The notes: generated from the sequence alone by a model not told the origin. A DNA stretch of 16,452 bases from Pseudomonadota bacterium (GCA_021785795.1 JAJYEK010000073.1:1-16452), one strand, 5' to 3'; positions 1 through 9,244 are shown, counted from the first letter of the stretch. Program-made: numbers and translations.

Positions 1-534
1 CACACGCAGGATATCCACGATGGCGTCGGCGTTCTCCTTTTCCGAACCACCCAGGTTACCGCTCAGCGACTTGCGCTCACTCATAACCTCCTGCGCCAGG
101 TCGACCAGCGCGGACACCTCCACCGGCACCGATTTGTCGTATTTGCCGATGATCGCGGGAGAGAACTCCAGCGCACCCATTGCGCGCTTGCCCGTGTAGC
201 AGAGCCGTTCCACGGGGCTGAAGCCGGCGCTGTCGCGCCCCTGCCGCGCCAGCCAGGCATCGATAATGCCGTTGCCGAACTTGTCGGGCAGGGCGTCGGC
301 GAGCAGGCCCGGCAAGCCGAGGAACGTGTGTCGGTTCAGGGACGGAAACGAGAAGATCCCGTCTCCGTTCCGGGCATCGTCCAGGCCCATATGGATGGGC
401 GAAACATCGATCCCCTTGCCGAGAAAAGTCCGGTCGTATTCGAAAACGCCGTAGCCCCGATCATCCAGCCATGAGACAGCTCCGACGACATCACCCCACA
501 ACCGCACCAGCGCGGTATCGAGCCTGTTCACCAT
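1..534 (-). CDS. hipA: HipA-like serine/threonine kinase toxin, N-terminal part (runs off the window)
   Basis: The minus strand is open for 178 codons from an ATG at 534 to the window edge, beginning MVNRLDTALVRLWGDVVG. The text matches the N-terminal subdomain of HipA-family kinases: a LADALPDKFGN segment near residues 80-90, an ERLCYTGKRAMGALEF segment, and LSGNLGGSEKENADAI leading into ILRV, which in the family precedes the Gly-rich nucleotide loop. The catalytic part lies outside the window. HipA kinases phosphorylate glutamyl-tRNA synthetase or other targets and cause growth arrest (family knowledge). The start overlaps the hipB stop in the string ATGGTGA, so the two genes are translationally coupled in the usual antitoxin-toxin order. 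A GTG three bases downstream could also serve as start. No internal stop is seen. Confidence 0.88.
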   Translation of the reverse strand, partial: MVNRLDTALVRLWGDVVGAVSWLDDRGYGVFEYDRTFLGKGIDVSPIHMGLDDARNGDGIFSFPSLNRHTFLGLPGLLADALPDKFGNGIIDAWLARQGRDSAGFSPVERLCYTGKRAMGALEFSPAIIGKYDKSVPVEVSALVDLAQEVMSERKSLSGNLGGSEKENADAIVDILRV

Positions 535-860
535 TCTGCCGGGCCCCGGGATTCGCCCTTGGGCCGCTTGCCCGATGCCCGTTCACGATGCCTGCCCTGC
601 ATCCTGGCCATCTGAACCGGGCTGATCGGGGGCTCCGGGATGAAGCTGTCCAGCTGCTCCAGGGCACCCAGCTCCCGCAATACGGCAATCAGGGTGGACA
701 GTTTCCCTTTTCCGGATTCCAGAGACTTGATGGCATTGAGCGACAGAGTCGTCGCCTCTGCCAGTGCGCTCTGGGTGACATTTCTTCTCAGGCGAAGCGC
801 CCTGAGGCGGGCGCCAAGCTCTGCCTGGATTCCCTTGTCCGAGAGTGAATAGATATCCAT
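528..860 (-). CDS. hipB: HipB-like XRE-family antitoxin and repressor
   Basis: A 110-residue protein with one Cro/C1-type helix-turn-helix at about residues 14-70: LGARLRALRLRRNVTQSALA, then LSLNAIKSLESGKGKLSTLI. It would bind and inhibit the adjacent HipA kinase and repress the operon. The C-terminal 30 residues are basic and probably disordered (RMQGRHRERASGKRPKGESR), resembling the flexible antitoxin tails of the family. It overlaps hipA by seven bases. The ATG at 860 is the only sensible start; upstream AGGT is a weak ribosome site. An AT-rich leader with a good promoter lies just upstream. Identification rests on the HTH and on the neighbouring HipA. Confidence 0.85.
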   Translation of the reverse strand: MDIYSLSDKGIQAELGARLRALRLRRNVTQSALAEATTLSLNAIKSLESGKGKLSTLIAVLRELGALEQLDSFIPEPPISPVQMARMQGRHRERASGKRPKGESRGPAEW

Positions 861-1287
861 AACAGACCTATACTAGGATGTTATCTATATATTATCCATT
901 TAATGATACTAAATAAATCTATTAAAATGATCGTGATTCGTCAATAAACAAGTTAATTTAGTGTATTAAAATAAGTACGTTACATTAATAATTCTCAATT
1001 TACGATCCTTTTTGAGGCCTTTATGTATATCATATCGGCGTCCTTCCGTAGGCATTTTTGCCCCCGAGAGCGCATCGGGATCCCCCGTCTGACGCCATCC
1101 CGGACCCTGCGGTCTCTCTACTTCCCGCGTCCACCGCGGCACCCCGCCCGACAATGGACTTTTCCCGTGGCGCCGAGGCTGAAGACATCGCACTCCAAAG
1201 AGACATATATAAGGAAACAGGAAGGCACGACGCTGCGCTCACTGCGAACCACTCGCCCGGTTCCGTCCTGACCGGACACCCCAACCG
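861..1287. other. Intergenic region, no gene recognised
   Basis: The first 150 bases are AT-rich and hold the hipBA promoter. From about 1010 the sequence becomes GC-rich. Short open frames exist on both strands, but none resembles a protein and none has a convincing ribosome site. Hip and the patatin gene are both on the minus strand, so this stretch is also the downstream region of the patatin gene. No clear terminator hairpin with a T-run was found. Confidence 0.5.
876..944 (-). promoter_or_regulatory. Predicted hipBA promoter with candidate HipB operator dyad
   Basis: On the minus strand TTGACG (944-939) and TAGATT (921-916) are separated by 17 bases, in a strongly AT-rich stretch upstream of hipB. 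Just downstream, between promoter and start codon, 876-897 forms an imperfect dyad: GGATGTTA, six bases, TATTATCC (six of eight positions pair). A second TATCC occurs at 854-858. The arms resemble the TATCC/GGATA words of the E. coli HipB operator, but the spacing differs. Operator assignment is inference. Confidence 0.45.
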
Positions 1288-2253
1288 TCAGCGACGGGAA
1301 CCGTGCGCAGCGGGCTGCGGCGCGGCGCGGCCAAACAGCTCGCGTTGCTTTTTCGCGATCAGGGCGCGGATCTTCGGAAGCGCTGCGAGCGCCGCGCGCT
1401 CGCCAGCCTCGATCGCCTCGGCGCGCAGATCGAAATCGGTGGTCGGCACATTGCGCAGATCGGGACGAATCACGATATCGGCCCCGGCAAGTTCATTCTT
1501 CGCCAGGGCGTGTTCCATGACGACAATCGACTGGCCAACAAGCGAAGCAGTGTCCCCCAACCGCCTGGCCACGGCCGGCTGACGCGTTACGTCGACCGCG
1601 ATGACGATGTCGGCGCCCAGTGCGCGCGCCACGCGTACCGGCACCGGGCTCACGAGCCCGCCGTCGACGTATTCGTGCCCATCGATCGCAAGCGGCTGGA
1701 ACACACCTGGAACACTGCTCGAGGCGCGCACCGCCATACCGGTATCACCGCGGTTGAAGGCGACGAGCCGACCGGTGCGCAGGTCCGTCGCCACCGCCAC
1801 AAATGGCAGGCCGAGCCGCTGGATGGGCCGATTGCCCAGACGCCGGTCGATATAGTCCTGGAGCCGCTGTCCGTTGATGAACCCGCTATTGGGCAATGTG
1901 AATTCGATGACCTGATTGCGCCGCAGCTCGAGCCCGGCATCGACCAGCGCTTCACCGTGCAGGCCGCCGGCATAAAGCGCACCGACCACACTGCCGGCAC
2001 TGGTGCCTACGATGCCGTCGGGCCGGATCCCGTTCTTGTCAAGCACCTCGAGCACACCAATGTGGGCAAAGCCGTGCGCGACACCGCCACTCAGGGCCAT
2101 CACCACGACCGGATGATTGGTCCGCTTGATCCGCACAAGCGGCCCGGCGGTCGGGTAGCCGGCCGCCGGAACCGGTGGCGGCAAAGTCGCGCATCCGGAC
2201 AACAACGCGCCGGTCGCCAGCATGAACCAACCCAGAAAGGCCCGCATTCTCAT
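1288..2253 (-). CDS. Patatin-like phospholipase family lipoprotein
   Basis: A 321-residue protein. Residues 1-21 form a lipoprotein signal ending in lipobox LSGC (Cys21), so it is probably membrane-anchored. The patatin domain follows: oxyanion-type loop SGGVAHGFAHIG (about 55-66), nucleophile elbow GTSAG with Ser85, and the DGG motif with Asp197 of the Ser-Asp dyad. The family hydrolyses acyl esters of lipids; RssA-like members are the nearest bacterial type. The oxyanion loop reads VAHG where many members have an Arg. The C-terminus (about 260-321) is Ala/Arg-rich. It is a stand-alone gene, divergent from the nitroreductase operon. Substrate cannot be told. Confidence 0.88.
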   Translation of the reverse strand: MRMRAFLGWFMLATGALLSGCATLPPPVPAAGYPTAGPLVRIKRTNHPVVVMALSGGVAHGFAHIGVLEVLDKNGIRPDGIVGTSAGSVVGALYAGGLHGEALVDAGLELRRNQVIEFTLPNSGFINGQRLQDYIDRRLGNRPIQRLGLPFVAVATDLRTGRLVAFNRGDTGMAVRASSSVPGVFQPLAIDGHEYVDGGLVSPVPVRVARALGADIVIAVDVTRQPAVARRLGDTASLVGQSIVVMEHALAKNELAGADIVIRPDLRNVPTTDFDLRAEAIEAGERAALAALPKIRALIAKKQRELFGRAAPQPAAHGSRR

Positions 2254-2565
2254 GAGCTTCTCCGACAGATGCTTTCACCCCCGAGAAAGTATACGCGTTT
2301 GCGCGTGCAGGCACGTCCGCAGCCTCGCAAAGACCGCCGAACGTCCGGTTTCCGCTGAAACCCGGTCACTGCCCGCCATAGTGCGCCAGAACACGTCCAC
2401 CCGAACACTCTTTCGCCTCCGGCTTTGACTGCCATCAATGCCGGGATGCCGACTGCGGGTTATATAAGAGTATGTCTGCAGGGACAGGGCAGGGTTCATG
2501 TGGACCACCGCCGCAGAGATCATTCTCCGCATGACCGGCAGCCGTTTGGCTCCACGGAGCAGCTC
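2254..2565. other. Intergenic region between divergent patatin and nitroreductase genes
   Basis: It must contain both promoters. No -35/-10 pair with standard spacing stands out; a TTGACT at 2425-2430 and TATATA at 2461 are 30 bases apart, too far to form a promoter. The reading frame of the nitroreductase stays open upstream to a TTG at 2425, but that extension does not resemble the family and lacks a ribosome site. Confidence 0.4.
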
Positions 2566-3171
2566 ATGATCACCCCGTCGCATGCCGTCAAACCCGAAAG
2601 CTCCATGAGTGTGATGGACGCCATCCATCATCGCCGCGCCGTGCGCCACTATGGGTCGCAACCGGTCGATGCGGACACCATCCGGGCACTGCTCGACGCC
2701 GCCGTGCACGCCCCGACCGCCGTGCACGAAGAGCCCTGGGCTTTTGCCGTGATTCAGGACAGGAATCTGCTGGACCGCCTGTCGGATAGCGTCAAGGAGA
2801 TGGCGCAACACGAGGCGCAAAGACCGCAGCCCGCCCAGGAAACGCAGCTCGCGCGTCTGCTGGGCCATTCCGATTTCGATGTTTTCCACGGTGCCGGCAC
2901 GCTCATCGTCCTATACGGCAGATTCCCCGGCCCTTTTGTCGTCGCGGATTGCTGGCTGGCTGCGGAAAACCTCATGCTGGCCGCCTGCGCAAGGGGCCTG
3001 GGCACCTGCGTCATCGGCTCTTCGGTCCCGGCACTCAATGCACCGTCGTGGAAGGCCGAATTGAAGATCCCTACGCCCATGACGGCCGTGGCGCCGATCA
3101 TCGTAGGCGTTCCTGCCGGCGAAACACCGCCCGTATCCCGCAAGCCGCCGGAAATTGTCTCCTGGAAATGA
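2566..3171 (+). CDS. Nitroreductase family protein (FMN-dependent oxidoreductase)
   Basis: A 201-residue protein. The start at 2566 is preceded by GGAG seven bases upstream and places the typical nitroreductase opening at residues 15-30 (SVMDAIHHRRAVRHY, where the Arg residues normally contact FMN phosphate). Further family segments are ALLDAAVHAPTAVHEEPWAF (about 41-60), WLAAENLMLAACARGLGTCVIG (about 130-151) and the APIIVGVP strand near the end. Such enzymes reduce nitroaromatics, quinones or flavins with NAD(P)H; the substrate here is unknown. The next gene starts 19 bases downstream and is a flavin-binding protein, so the two probably form a redox operon. Confidence 0.85.
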   Translation: MITPSHAVKPESSMSVMDAIHHRRAVRHYGSQPVDADTIRALLDAAVHAPTAVHEEPWAFAVIQDRNLLDRLSDSVKEMAQHEAQRPQPAQETQLARLLGHSDFDVFHGAGTLIVLYGRFPGPFVVADCWLAAENLMLAACARGLGTCVIGSSVPALNAPSWKAELKIPTPMTAVAPIIVGVPAGETPPVSRKPPEIVSWK

Positions 3172-3190
3172 TGCCGAGCCCCCTATCGCC

Positions 3191-3727
3191 ATGACAAAAC
3201 GTTCCCTGCCCCTGTCCCAGGTTTACCGCCTGATCGAGCCGGGTCCGGTGGTGATGGTCACGACCGCAAACGGCGCCCGGGCAAACGTCATGACCCTGTC
3301 CTGGCACATGATGATCGATTTCGAACCACCGCTCCTGGCCTGCGTCATCAGCAATGGCGACTACACATTCGAAATACTGAAGAAAACGAAAGAATGCGTC
3401 ATCGCCATCCCGACGGTGGAACTGGCCGAAAAGGTGGTGGCCTGCGGCAACGCTTCCGGGCGCAAGGTCGACAAATTCCGGAAGTTCGGCCTGACACTGT
3501 CCGCGGCCGAACGCGTTCGGGCACCTTTGATCAAGGAATGCTACGCCAACCTGGAATGCCGGGTGACCGACACGAGGCTCGTGAATCAATACAACATCTT
3601 CATCGTCGAGGTGGTCAAGGCCTGGATCGACCGCTCGCAAAAGGATCCCCGCACCATCCACCATCGTGGCCGCGGCATATTCGCCGTCGACGGCGAAATC
3701 ATCAAGCTGCCCTCCAGAATGAAATAG
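3191..3727 (+). CDS. Flavin reductase-like domain protein
   Basis: A 178-residue protein from the ATG at 3191. The sequence shows the flavin reductase-like (FMN-binding split-barrel) pattern: YRLIEPGPVVMVTTANGARA near residues 10-30, then NVMTLSWHMMIDFEPPLLACVIS (about 31-53), where substrate and FMN contacts usually lie, and NLECRV later. Relatives of this type bind FMN and transfer electrons or reduce flavin. An in-frame TTG at 3155 would overlap the upstream gene by 17 bases; I prefer the ATG because homology starts there, although it has no strong ribosome site. Co-transcription with the nitroreductase is likely from the 19-base gap. Confidence 0.82.
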   Translation: MTKRSLPLSQVYRLIEPGPVVMVTTANGARANVMTLSWHMMIDFEPPLLACVISNGDYTFEILKKTKECVIAIPTVELAEKVVACGNASGRKVDKFRKFGLTLSAAERVRAPLIKECYANLECRVTDTRLVNQYNIFIVEVVKAWIDRSQKDPRTIHHRGRGIFAVDGEIIKLPSRMK

Positions 3728-3951
3728 CGGGGCCGGGAGGTGCGGGTGCCTTGACCGGTCACAATCGAGATTCGGCAGCCTGTTGCAAGGGTTCCCCTTG
3801 GCACCGGACCGCTCCCGCAAGCCCTGCGACATCCATCCTGCCGATGCGCTCGGCGCTGCGCGCGGCACCGACGCGGTTCCGGCGGGCTAAAGAATCATCG
3901 GCCGGCAGGTTGCAGCCTGATCCGCCGTTCGTCCTGCCTGGAGGCCGCCGC
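3728..3951. other. Intergenic spacer between flavin reductase and merR remnant (convergent)
   Basis: GC-rich sequence between the end of the plus-strand redox pair and the end of the minus-strand merR remnant. Several GC-rich inverted words occur (for example CCGGCCGCTGACCGGCC just inside merR), but no hairpin with a T-tract was found. No gene is recognised. Confidence 0.35.
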
Positions 3952-4360
3952 TCACCAGTGCCAGTGAACGCCGGCCGCTGACCGGCCACCTGCCATCGAG
4001 CCGCAACGTGCTACTTCACCGCGAACCCAGATCCCTGCTTCGCCATGCAGTGCGTCGATCACCGGACAGGACATGCGGTTGCGATGCGCCTTGCATTCGC
4101 GCAGCAGTTTTGACAACACCTCCCTCCATCTGCCGGAGATCCGGCAGACGAGCCCGCACTTCGGCCAGGCGCTGGGTGGATTTCACGAATTTCACCCGCG
4201 CCACGTCCGCACCACCGCAGCGGCGGATGCTGCCGAAAGGCCGTTCCGGCTCGGGCAGCAGGCCACTGCGCTGGTAAAACCGCAGGGTCTCGACAGGGAC
4301 ACCGGCGGCCCTGGCAAAGGCACCGATGGTGAGGTTTTCCGCACCGCTTTCCGATCCCAT
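3952..4360 (-). pseudogene. merR: merR mercury-responsive regulator, broken by internal deletion and frameshift
   Basis: From ATG 4360 the protein opens exactly like Tn501/Tn21 Mer[41 protein letters not shown], then [14 protein letters not shown]. It then jumps directly to [14 protein letters not shown] (junction near 4165/4166). About 30 residues present in MerR are missing, including the LGFSLDEIAELL segment and the DGTHC loop that carries the first mercury-binding Cys. At 4108-4111 a run of four A (minus strand) has one base too many: skipping it gives [20 protein letters not shown], whose two Cys keep the nine-residue spacing of the last two Hg ligands. Without the skip the frame reads through unrelated sequence to 4016. 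The product should neither dimerise normally nor bind Hg(II). The divergent operator is intact. Confidence 0.85.
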
Positions 4361-4390
4361 TGACTCCGTACTTGGGTACGGACCTAAACT
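4360..4390 (+). promoter_or_regulatory. mer operator-promoter with 19-bp spacer
   Basis: TTGACT (-35, 4360-4365) and TAAACT (-10, 4385-4390) are 19 bases apart, the over-long spacing diagnostic of MerR-type promoters. The spacer holds the perfect dyad CCGTAC-TTGG-GTACGG (4366-4381), nearly identical to the Tn21/Tn501 mer operator. The -35 abuts the merR start codon, so the same site would control merR on the other strand. In the known system MerR bound here untwists the DNA when Hg(II) binds. Confidence 0.92.
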
Positions 4391-4424
4391 TGCCCGATCA
4401 CGTTCGGATCTGGAAGGAAACATA

Positions 4425-4775
4425 ATGCCGCGATCGAAAGGCGCACGTGGCGCCCTGTTCGCCGGGGGACTGGCCGCCATCCTGGCCTCCACCTGCTGCC
4501 TGGGACCGCTCATCCTGCTGTCGCTGGGTATCAGCGGCGCCTGGATCAGCAACCTGACGCTGCTGGAACCCTTCCGGCCATACTTCATCGGCGCCGCCCT
4601 GATCGCCCTGTTTCTGGCCTACCGCCGGCTGTTCCGGCCGGCATCGGCCTGCACGTCCGGCGAAGTCTGCGCGATTTCACAGGTCAACCTGGCCTACAAA
4701 CTGCTGTTCTGGATGGTGACCGCGCTCATCGTCGTGGCCCTGTCCTTCCCCTATGTTGCACCTCTCTTTTATTGA
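4425..4775 (+). CDS. merT: Mercuric ion transport protein MerT
   Basis: A 116-residue inner-membrane protein, the usual MerT length. Start ATG 4425 follows AAGGAAA at about eight bases. Three hydrophobic segments lie at about 11-35, 48-66 and 92-112. The vicinal pair Cys24-Cys25 (STCCLGP) in the first segment and Cys76/Cys82 (ACTSGEVCA) in the cytoplasmic loop match the four conserved Hg-handling cysteines of MerT. MerT takes Hg(II) from periplasmic MerP and passes it to MerA. It is the first gene of the merTPA operon, 35 bases after the promoter -10; merP follows after 12 bases. Confidence 0.96.
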   Translation: MPRSKGARGALFAGGLAAILASTCCLGPLILLSLGISGAWISNLTLLEPFRPYFIGAALIALFLAYRRLFRPASACTSGEVCAISQVNLAYKLLFWMVTALIVVALSFPYVAPLFY

Positions 4776-4787
4776 AAGGACTGTCTT

Positions 4788-5066
4788 ATGAAAAAATTTC
4801 TGACTGCCCTCGTTGTCACCTGTACAGTGATCAGTCCCGCCTGGGCTGCCGAACAGACCGTCACCCTGTCCATCCCCAGCATGACCTGCGGGGTTTGCCC
4901 CATCACCGTGCGCAAGGCGCTCGACGCCGTTCCCGGCGTGCAGAAAGTCAGCGTCGATGAAGCGAAAAAAGACGCCGTGGTCACCTTCGACAATGCCAAG
5001 ACCGACGTCAAGGCATTGATCAAGGCCACCACCGACGCGGGCTATCCTTCTGTAGCCTCGCAATAA
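4788..5066 (+). CDS. merP: Periplasmic mercuric ion-binding protein MerP
   Basis: A 92-residue protein with a Sec signal peptide (residues 1-20, cleavage after AWA) and one heavy-metal-associated domain. The metal motif SMTCGVC places Cys34 and Cys37 at mature positions 14 and 17, the same as characterised MerP. The rest (PITVRKALDAVPGVQKVSVD, then AVVTFDNAKTDVKALIKATT, DAGYPS) follows the family. It binds Hg(II) in the periplasm and hands it to MerT. Ribosome site GAAAGGA lies about eight bases before the ATG. The motif has Ser where most copies have Gly before Met-Thr-Cys. Confidence 0.96.
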   Translation: MKKFLTALVVTCTVISPAWAAEQTVTLSIPSMTCGVCPITVRKALDAVPGVQKVSVDEAKKDAVVTFDNAKTDVKALIKATTDAGYPSVASQ

Positions 5067-6764
<1,698 letters not shown>

Positions 6765-6902
6765 CTGGGCAGGAAGAGCGGATATTTCCTGACCGACAAG
6801 GCTGGCGGCGGCTGTCTACCGGAACTGTACAACCGTCGCGTTTCGTATCACGCGATCGTTACGTGAATGCCGCTGCGTTAAGCCGTGAGTTTCCTGGGAC
6901 AC
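6765..6902. other. Spacer after merA, possible hairpin
   Basis: Just after the merA stop, CAGGAA and TTCCTG (about 6770-6792) can form a six-pair stem, but no T-run follows, so calling it a terminator would be weak. No Tn21- or Tn501-type terminal inverted repeat was recognised here or before merR. Confidence 0.25.
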
Positions 6903-7207
6903 TCATAATTCCTGGTATCCGCGTGCTTCGTCCAGGCCTGCCTGATCGATGAGGTTCTGCTGAAACCGGGTCAGTGTGCGTTCCAGTTGACGGATATGTT
7001 CCAGTTTCCCTCGCAGCCGCTCTTCGTTCAACGTGTAGCCGCCCACCAGATGTTCTTTCAGGCGAGCGCTCGCCCATTGGCGAAAGCGGGTTCCCTGCGC
7101 GGACTTGATGCGGTAGCCCACCGGGAAAATCACGTCCAGGGTGTAATGCGCGATGTCGCGGGTAACCTCGCGTTTGCCTTCTTTCTGAACTATCCGGAAT
7201 TTCCGGA
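6903..7207 (-). pseudogene. RhuM-family virulence protein remnant
   Basis: About 100 residues on the minus strand read RIRKFRIVQKEGKREVTRDI, HYTLDVIFPVGYRIKSAQGT, RFRQWASARLKEHLVGGYTL, then NEERLRGKLEHIRQLERTL. This is the central block of RhuM-family proteins (the YNLDVIIAVGYRV...GTQFRQWA...LKEHLVKGY pattern). The usual N-terminal start (active on target DNA recognition or HTH) is missing: upstream of 7207 the frame continues into unrelated sequence. The C-terminal half stops early after LDEARGYQEL. I read it as a fragment left by rearrangement. RhuM genes often travel in islands and near restriction or toxin genes. A short expressed product cannot be excluded. Confidence 0.75.
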
Positions 7208-7318
7208 TACGTGAAGTACCGGTGACGGCTGTCCGGCAGATGCAACGCCAGCCCGGCCTGTCGAGCCTGGCGCGTACCGCTGCAGCGGGCCCGGTGGAGA
7301 GAAGCAGATCCGGCTTCC

Positions 7319-7341
7319 CCGGGCCAGGGAGCCCCTGACCC
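7319..7341 (-). terminator. Strong hairpin downstream of the lipoprotein gene
   Basis: Read on the minus strand, GGGTCAGGG and CCCTGGCCC flank a three-base loop (nine pairs including one G-T). It lies about 18 bases after the lipoprotein stop. There is no T-tract after it, so it may protect the 3' end or pause transcription rather than act as a standard intrinsic terminator. Confidence 0.3.
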
Positions 7342-7358
7342 GTGGAGCCGGACACCGA

Positions 7359-7556
7359 TTACTGAGATCCCACCACCACCGTTGCCACCCCAACGGTGGC
7401 TGCGGTGCCATTATTGGCCGCGGCGGTCGGACTGGAACCACTGGATGATGAAGACGACGACGGGGTGGACCCGCCCCCGCCCCCGCCCCCACACGCGGCG
7501 AGCGCCAGGAACAGGCCCAGCATCGGACCCCACAGCAGCTTTTTAATGCGTTTCAT
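7359..7556 (-). CDS. Small Gly/Ser-rich lipoprotein of unknown function
   Basis: A 65-residue protein: a basic start (MKRIKKL), a hydrophobic stretch (about 8-20), lipobox LAAC with Cys22, then seven Gly, a Ser-rich linker and a short Ala/Thr/Val tail ending VVVGSQ. This is the usual design of an exported lipoprotein with a flexible tether, but little folded domain remains after it. The C-terminus may be truncated, or the tail may be a short membrane-proximal peptide. AGGGGGA lies about nine bases before the ATG. It follows the secreted-protein gene by 39 bases on the same strand, so the two are likely co-transcribed. No function can be assigned. Confidence 0.7.
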   Translation of the reverse strand: MKRIKKLLWGPMLGLFLALAACGGGGGGGSTPSSSSSSSGSSPTAAANNGTAATVGVATVVVGSQ

Positions 7557-7595
7557 GACGTTGTTTCCCCCTGCCGGATGCCTCGGATGTCCTGC

Positions 7596-8099
7596 CTAGA
7601 GTGCCTGGCAGACGCCCACCAGCGCAGAGGCGCCGGAGGCAGTTCCCTGAACCAGTATCGTGTTGCCTGAATTCACGGGCAGAAGGTTGAGATTGATCGC
7701 GGTGGACGACGGCGGCGTGAAGGTGATCGTGTACGAATTCGGCAGCGGTCCCGCCACGGTCGTAAACGAGGTTGAGGTCTCCGATGTTCCGTAGGAGTTG
7801 GGATTGCCGATGGTGACCTGCGTGACGTTGAAGCTGATGGTACTGGTGTTGAAATCGAGCACCGCCAGCACGTTCACCCCTTTTGTCGATCCGGGGGTGG
7901 CCAGCTGGAAGTTGCCATTATAATTGCCGTTGCTCGTGTTCATGGTTCCCGACATGCTGCCAAGCACGTAGTTATGAGGCAGTGATACCACCATTCCGCA
8001 GCTTCCGCTCAGTGCGGCGGATGCGCCGGGCGCGAAGCCGGCCAGGAAGCCGAGTGCGACGAGGCTGCTCGCCAGAATACCGATACGTTTGTTGTTCAT
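7596..8099 (-). CDS. Secreted beta-rich protein of unknown function
   Basis: A 167-residue protein with a clear Sec signal peptide (MNNKRIGILASSLVALGFLA, cleavage near ASA-AL at residue 28/29). The mature part is rich in Gly, Asn, Ser and Thr with alternating hydrophobic residues (VLDFNTSTISFNVTQVTIG, SYTITFTPPSSTAINLNLLP), which suggests beta strands. It has only two mature cysteines, Cys34 and Cys164, one near each end, well placed for a disulfide. Charged residues are very few. GGGAG lies about ten bases before the ATG. The upstream partner strand carries AraC regulators, and the downstream gene is a lipoprotein. I do not recognise the family; a surface or extracellular role is inferred from the signal peptide only. 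Confidence 0.75.
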   Translation of the reverse strand: MNNKRIGILASSLVALGFLAGFAPGASAALSGSCGMVVSLPHNYVLGSMSGTMNTSNGNYNGNFQLATPGSTKGVNVLAVLDFNTSTISFNVTQVTIGNPNSYGTSETSTSFTTVAGPLPNSYTITFTPPSSTAINLNLLPVNSGNTILVQGTASGASALVGVCQAL

Positions 8100-8410
8100 T
8101 GGTTGTGGTCTCCCGTCAGGTTGTTGATTTCATACATTGCATTCCACGCCATCAGGATTTTCCGGCGGACCGCAGAGCGTGGCTAGGCACAGGGTCTGCG
8201 CCTCGCACGGAAAACGCCATTTCCTTTGGGCACATCGGGGACATTAGCGGGCGCGATGGAGTCCGTATAGAATGAAATTGCTGTCAATTCACCCGCCGTT
8301 CATCGATGTCTGGCTGGTTTTGCTGCGCGCGATGCGGTGCTTGAACGCGGGAGGGTCCTGAGAAGAATCTTTCTTTAAAGACTAAACAAGCAGGATAAGG
8401 GGAGGAAAAG
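8100..8410. other. Divergent intergenic region, secreted protein versus first AraC gene
   Basis: About 310 bases between head-to-head starts, so both promoters lie here. A strong ribosome site GGGGAGG sits just before ATG 8411, preceded by an A/T-rich leader (TTTCTTTAAAGACTAAACAAG). No convincing -35/-10 pair could be fixed. This is the natural place for AraC-type binding sites. Confidence 0.45.
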
Positions 8411-9244
8411 ATGAGCCTCGATGACCCTTTTGAGCAGGTTGCTTGGCTGCGGCGACCCCAGCTGGGCGGGTGGGAGTACCTGATCGCCCACCGCTCCCGC
8501 CACCTGTGGACGGTCTACCACGAAACCTACGATCTCTGCGCCTGCCTTCGGTGGAACCATTATTGGCGCTATCGGGGACGCACCCATGCCCGATCCGGAC
8601 CGGGCATGATGCTGCTTGAGCCTGGAGAACTGCACCGCACGCTGTCCGTTCCACAGGAAACCGCGTTCAAGGTTGCGGTGATCCCGGTTTCTGCAGTGGA
8701 GGAGGCAGCGGCTGAGTTCGGTACGCTTGGCGTCGTCCATCTGGCACACGCGCAAACCGATGATCCTGCCTTGACCAACGCCGTGTTGCGGCTCGGGGAG
8801 GCTGTCGCGCAAGGCGATAATACCCTGCTCGAACTCCAGACCATGCAGGCAGTCGTGTTGCGGAACTTGCTCGCCCATGCGGAGCGGCCACCCCGACCCG
8901 CCTATGGGAAGGATCAGCCGTCCACCCTCACGCGCGCACGGGACTATCTGCGCGACCATCTTTATGATCCGGTCAGTCTCGACGAACTGACGGCTGTAGC
9001 GGGGCTGGGACGGTTTCGGCTTCTTCGTACCTTTCAGCGCCGATTCGGGCTGCCACCGCATGCCTATCAGCTTCAGCTAAAGATCGAGCGGGCGCGCACG
9101 CAGCTGCGAAGAGGAGTATCGGCGGCATTGGTGGCCAGTGAGCTCGGTTTCTGCGACCAGAGCCACTTCACGCGCCACTTCAAACGGGTGACGGGGGTGA
9201 CACCCGGCCAATACGCACGATGCTATAATTCAAAAGCGGAGTGA
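8411..9244 (+). CDS. AraC-family transcriptional regulator (first of a tandem pair)
   Basis: A 277-residue protein. The N-terminal half (about 20-100) looks like an AraC-type cupin sensing domain: WTVYHETYDLCACLRW, WRYRGR, then MMLLEPGELHRTLSVP. The C-terminal part (about 174-270) has both AraC helix-turn-helix motifs: VSLDELTAVAGLGRFRLLRT with FGLPPHAYQLQLKIERAR, and ALVASELGFCDQSHFTRHFK with the family signature GVTPGQYA. It should bind DNA and respond to a small ligand, unknown here. A strong ribosome site precedes the ATG. It is divergent from the secreted-protein gene and 36 bases upstream of a paralogue. Confidence 0.9.
   Translation: MSLDDPFEQVAWLRRPQLGGWEYLIAHRSRHLWTVYHETYDLCACLRWNHYWRYRGRTHARSGPGMMLLEPGELHRTLSVPQETAFKVAVIPVSAVEEAAAEFGTLGVVHLAHAQTDDPALTNAVLRLGEAVAQGDNTLLELQTMQAVVLRNLLAHAERPPRPAYGKDQPSTLTRARDYLRDHLYDPVSLDELTAVAGLGRFRLLRTFQRRFGLPPHAYQLQLKIERARTQLRRGVSAALVASELGFCDQSHFTRHFKRVTGVTPGQYARCYNSKAE
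9224..9229 (+). promoter_or_regulatory. Possible -10 element for the second AraC gene
   Basis: A perfect TATAAT sits near the 3' end of the first AraC gene, about 52 bases before the second start. No good -35 is seen at 16-18 bases upstream, so it may be chance, or need an activator. Confidence 0.25.

Noticed and set aside
854..879. Exact E. coli-type HipB operator (TATCC, eight bases, GGATA)
   Set aside because: The words exist but are 17 bases apart, not eight.
1303..2358. 351-codon open frame on the plus strand
   Set aside because: Antisense to the patatin gene; composition is typical of a GC-rich shadow and it has no family resemblance.
3098..3868. 256-codon open frame on the minus strand
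   Set aside because: Antisense to the flavin reductase gene and spacer; no recognisable domain.
6765..6902. Tn21/Tn501 terminal repeat after merA
   Set aside because: No sequence resembling the known 38-base ends was found.
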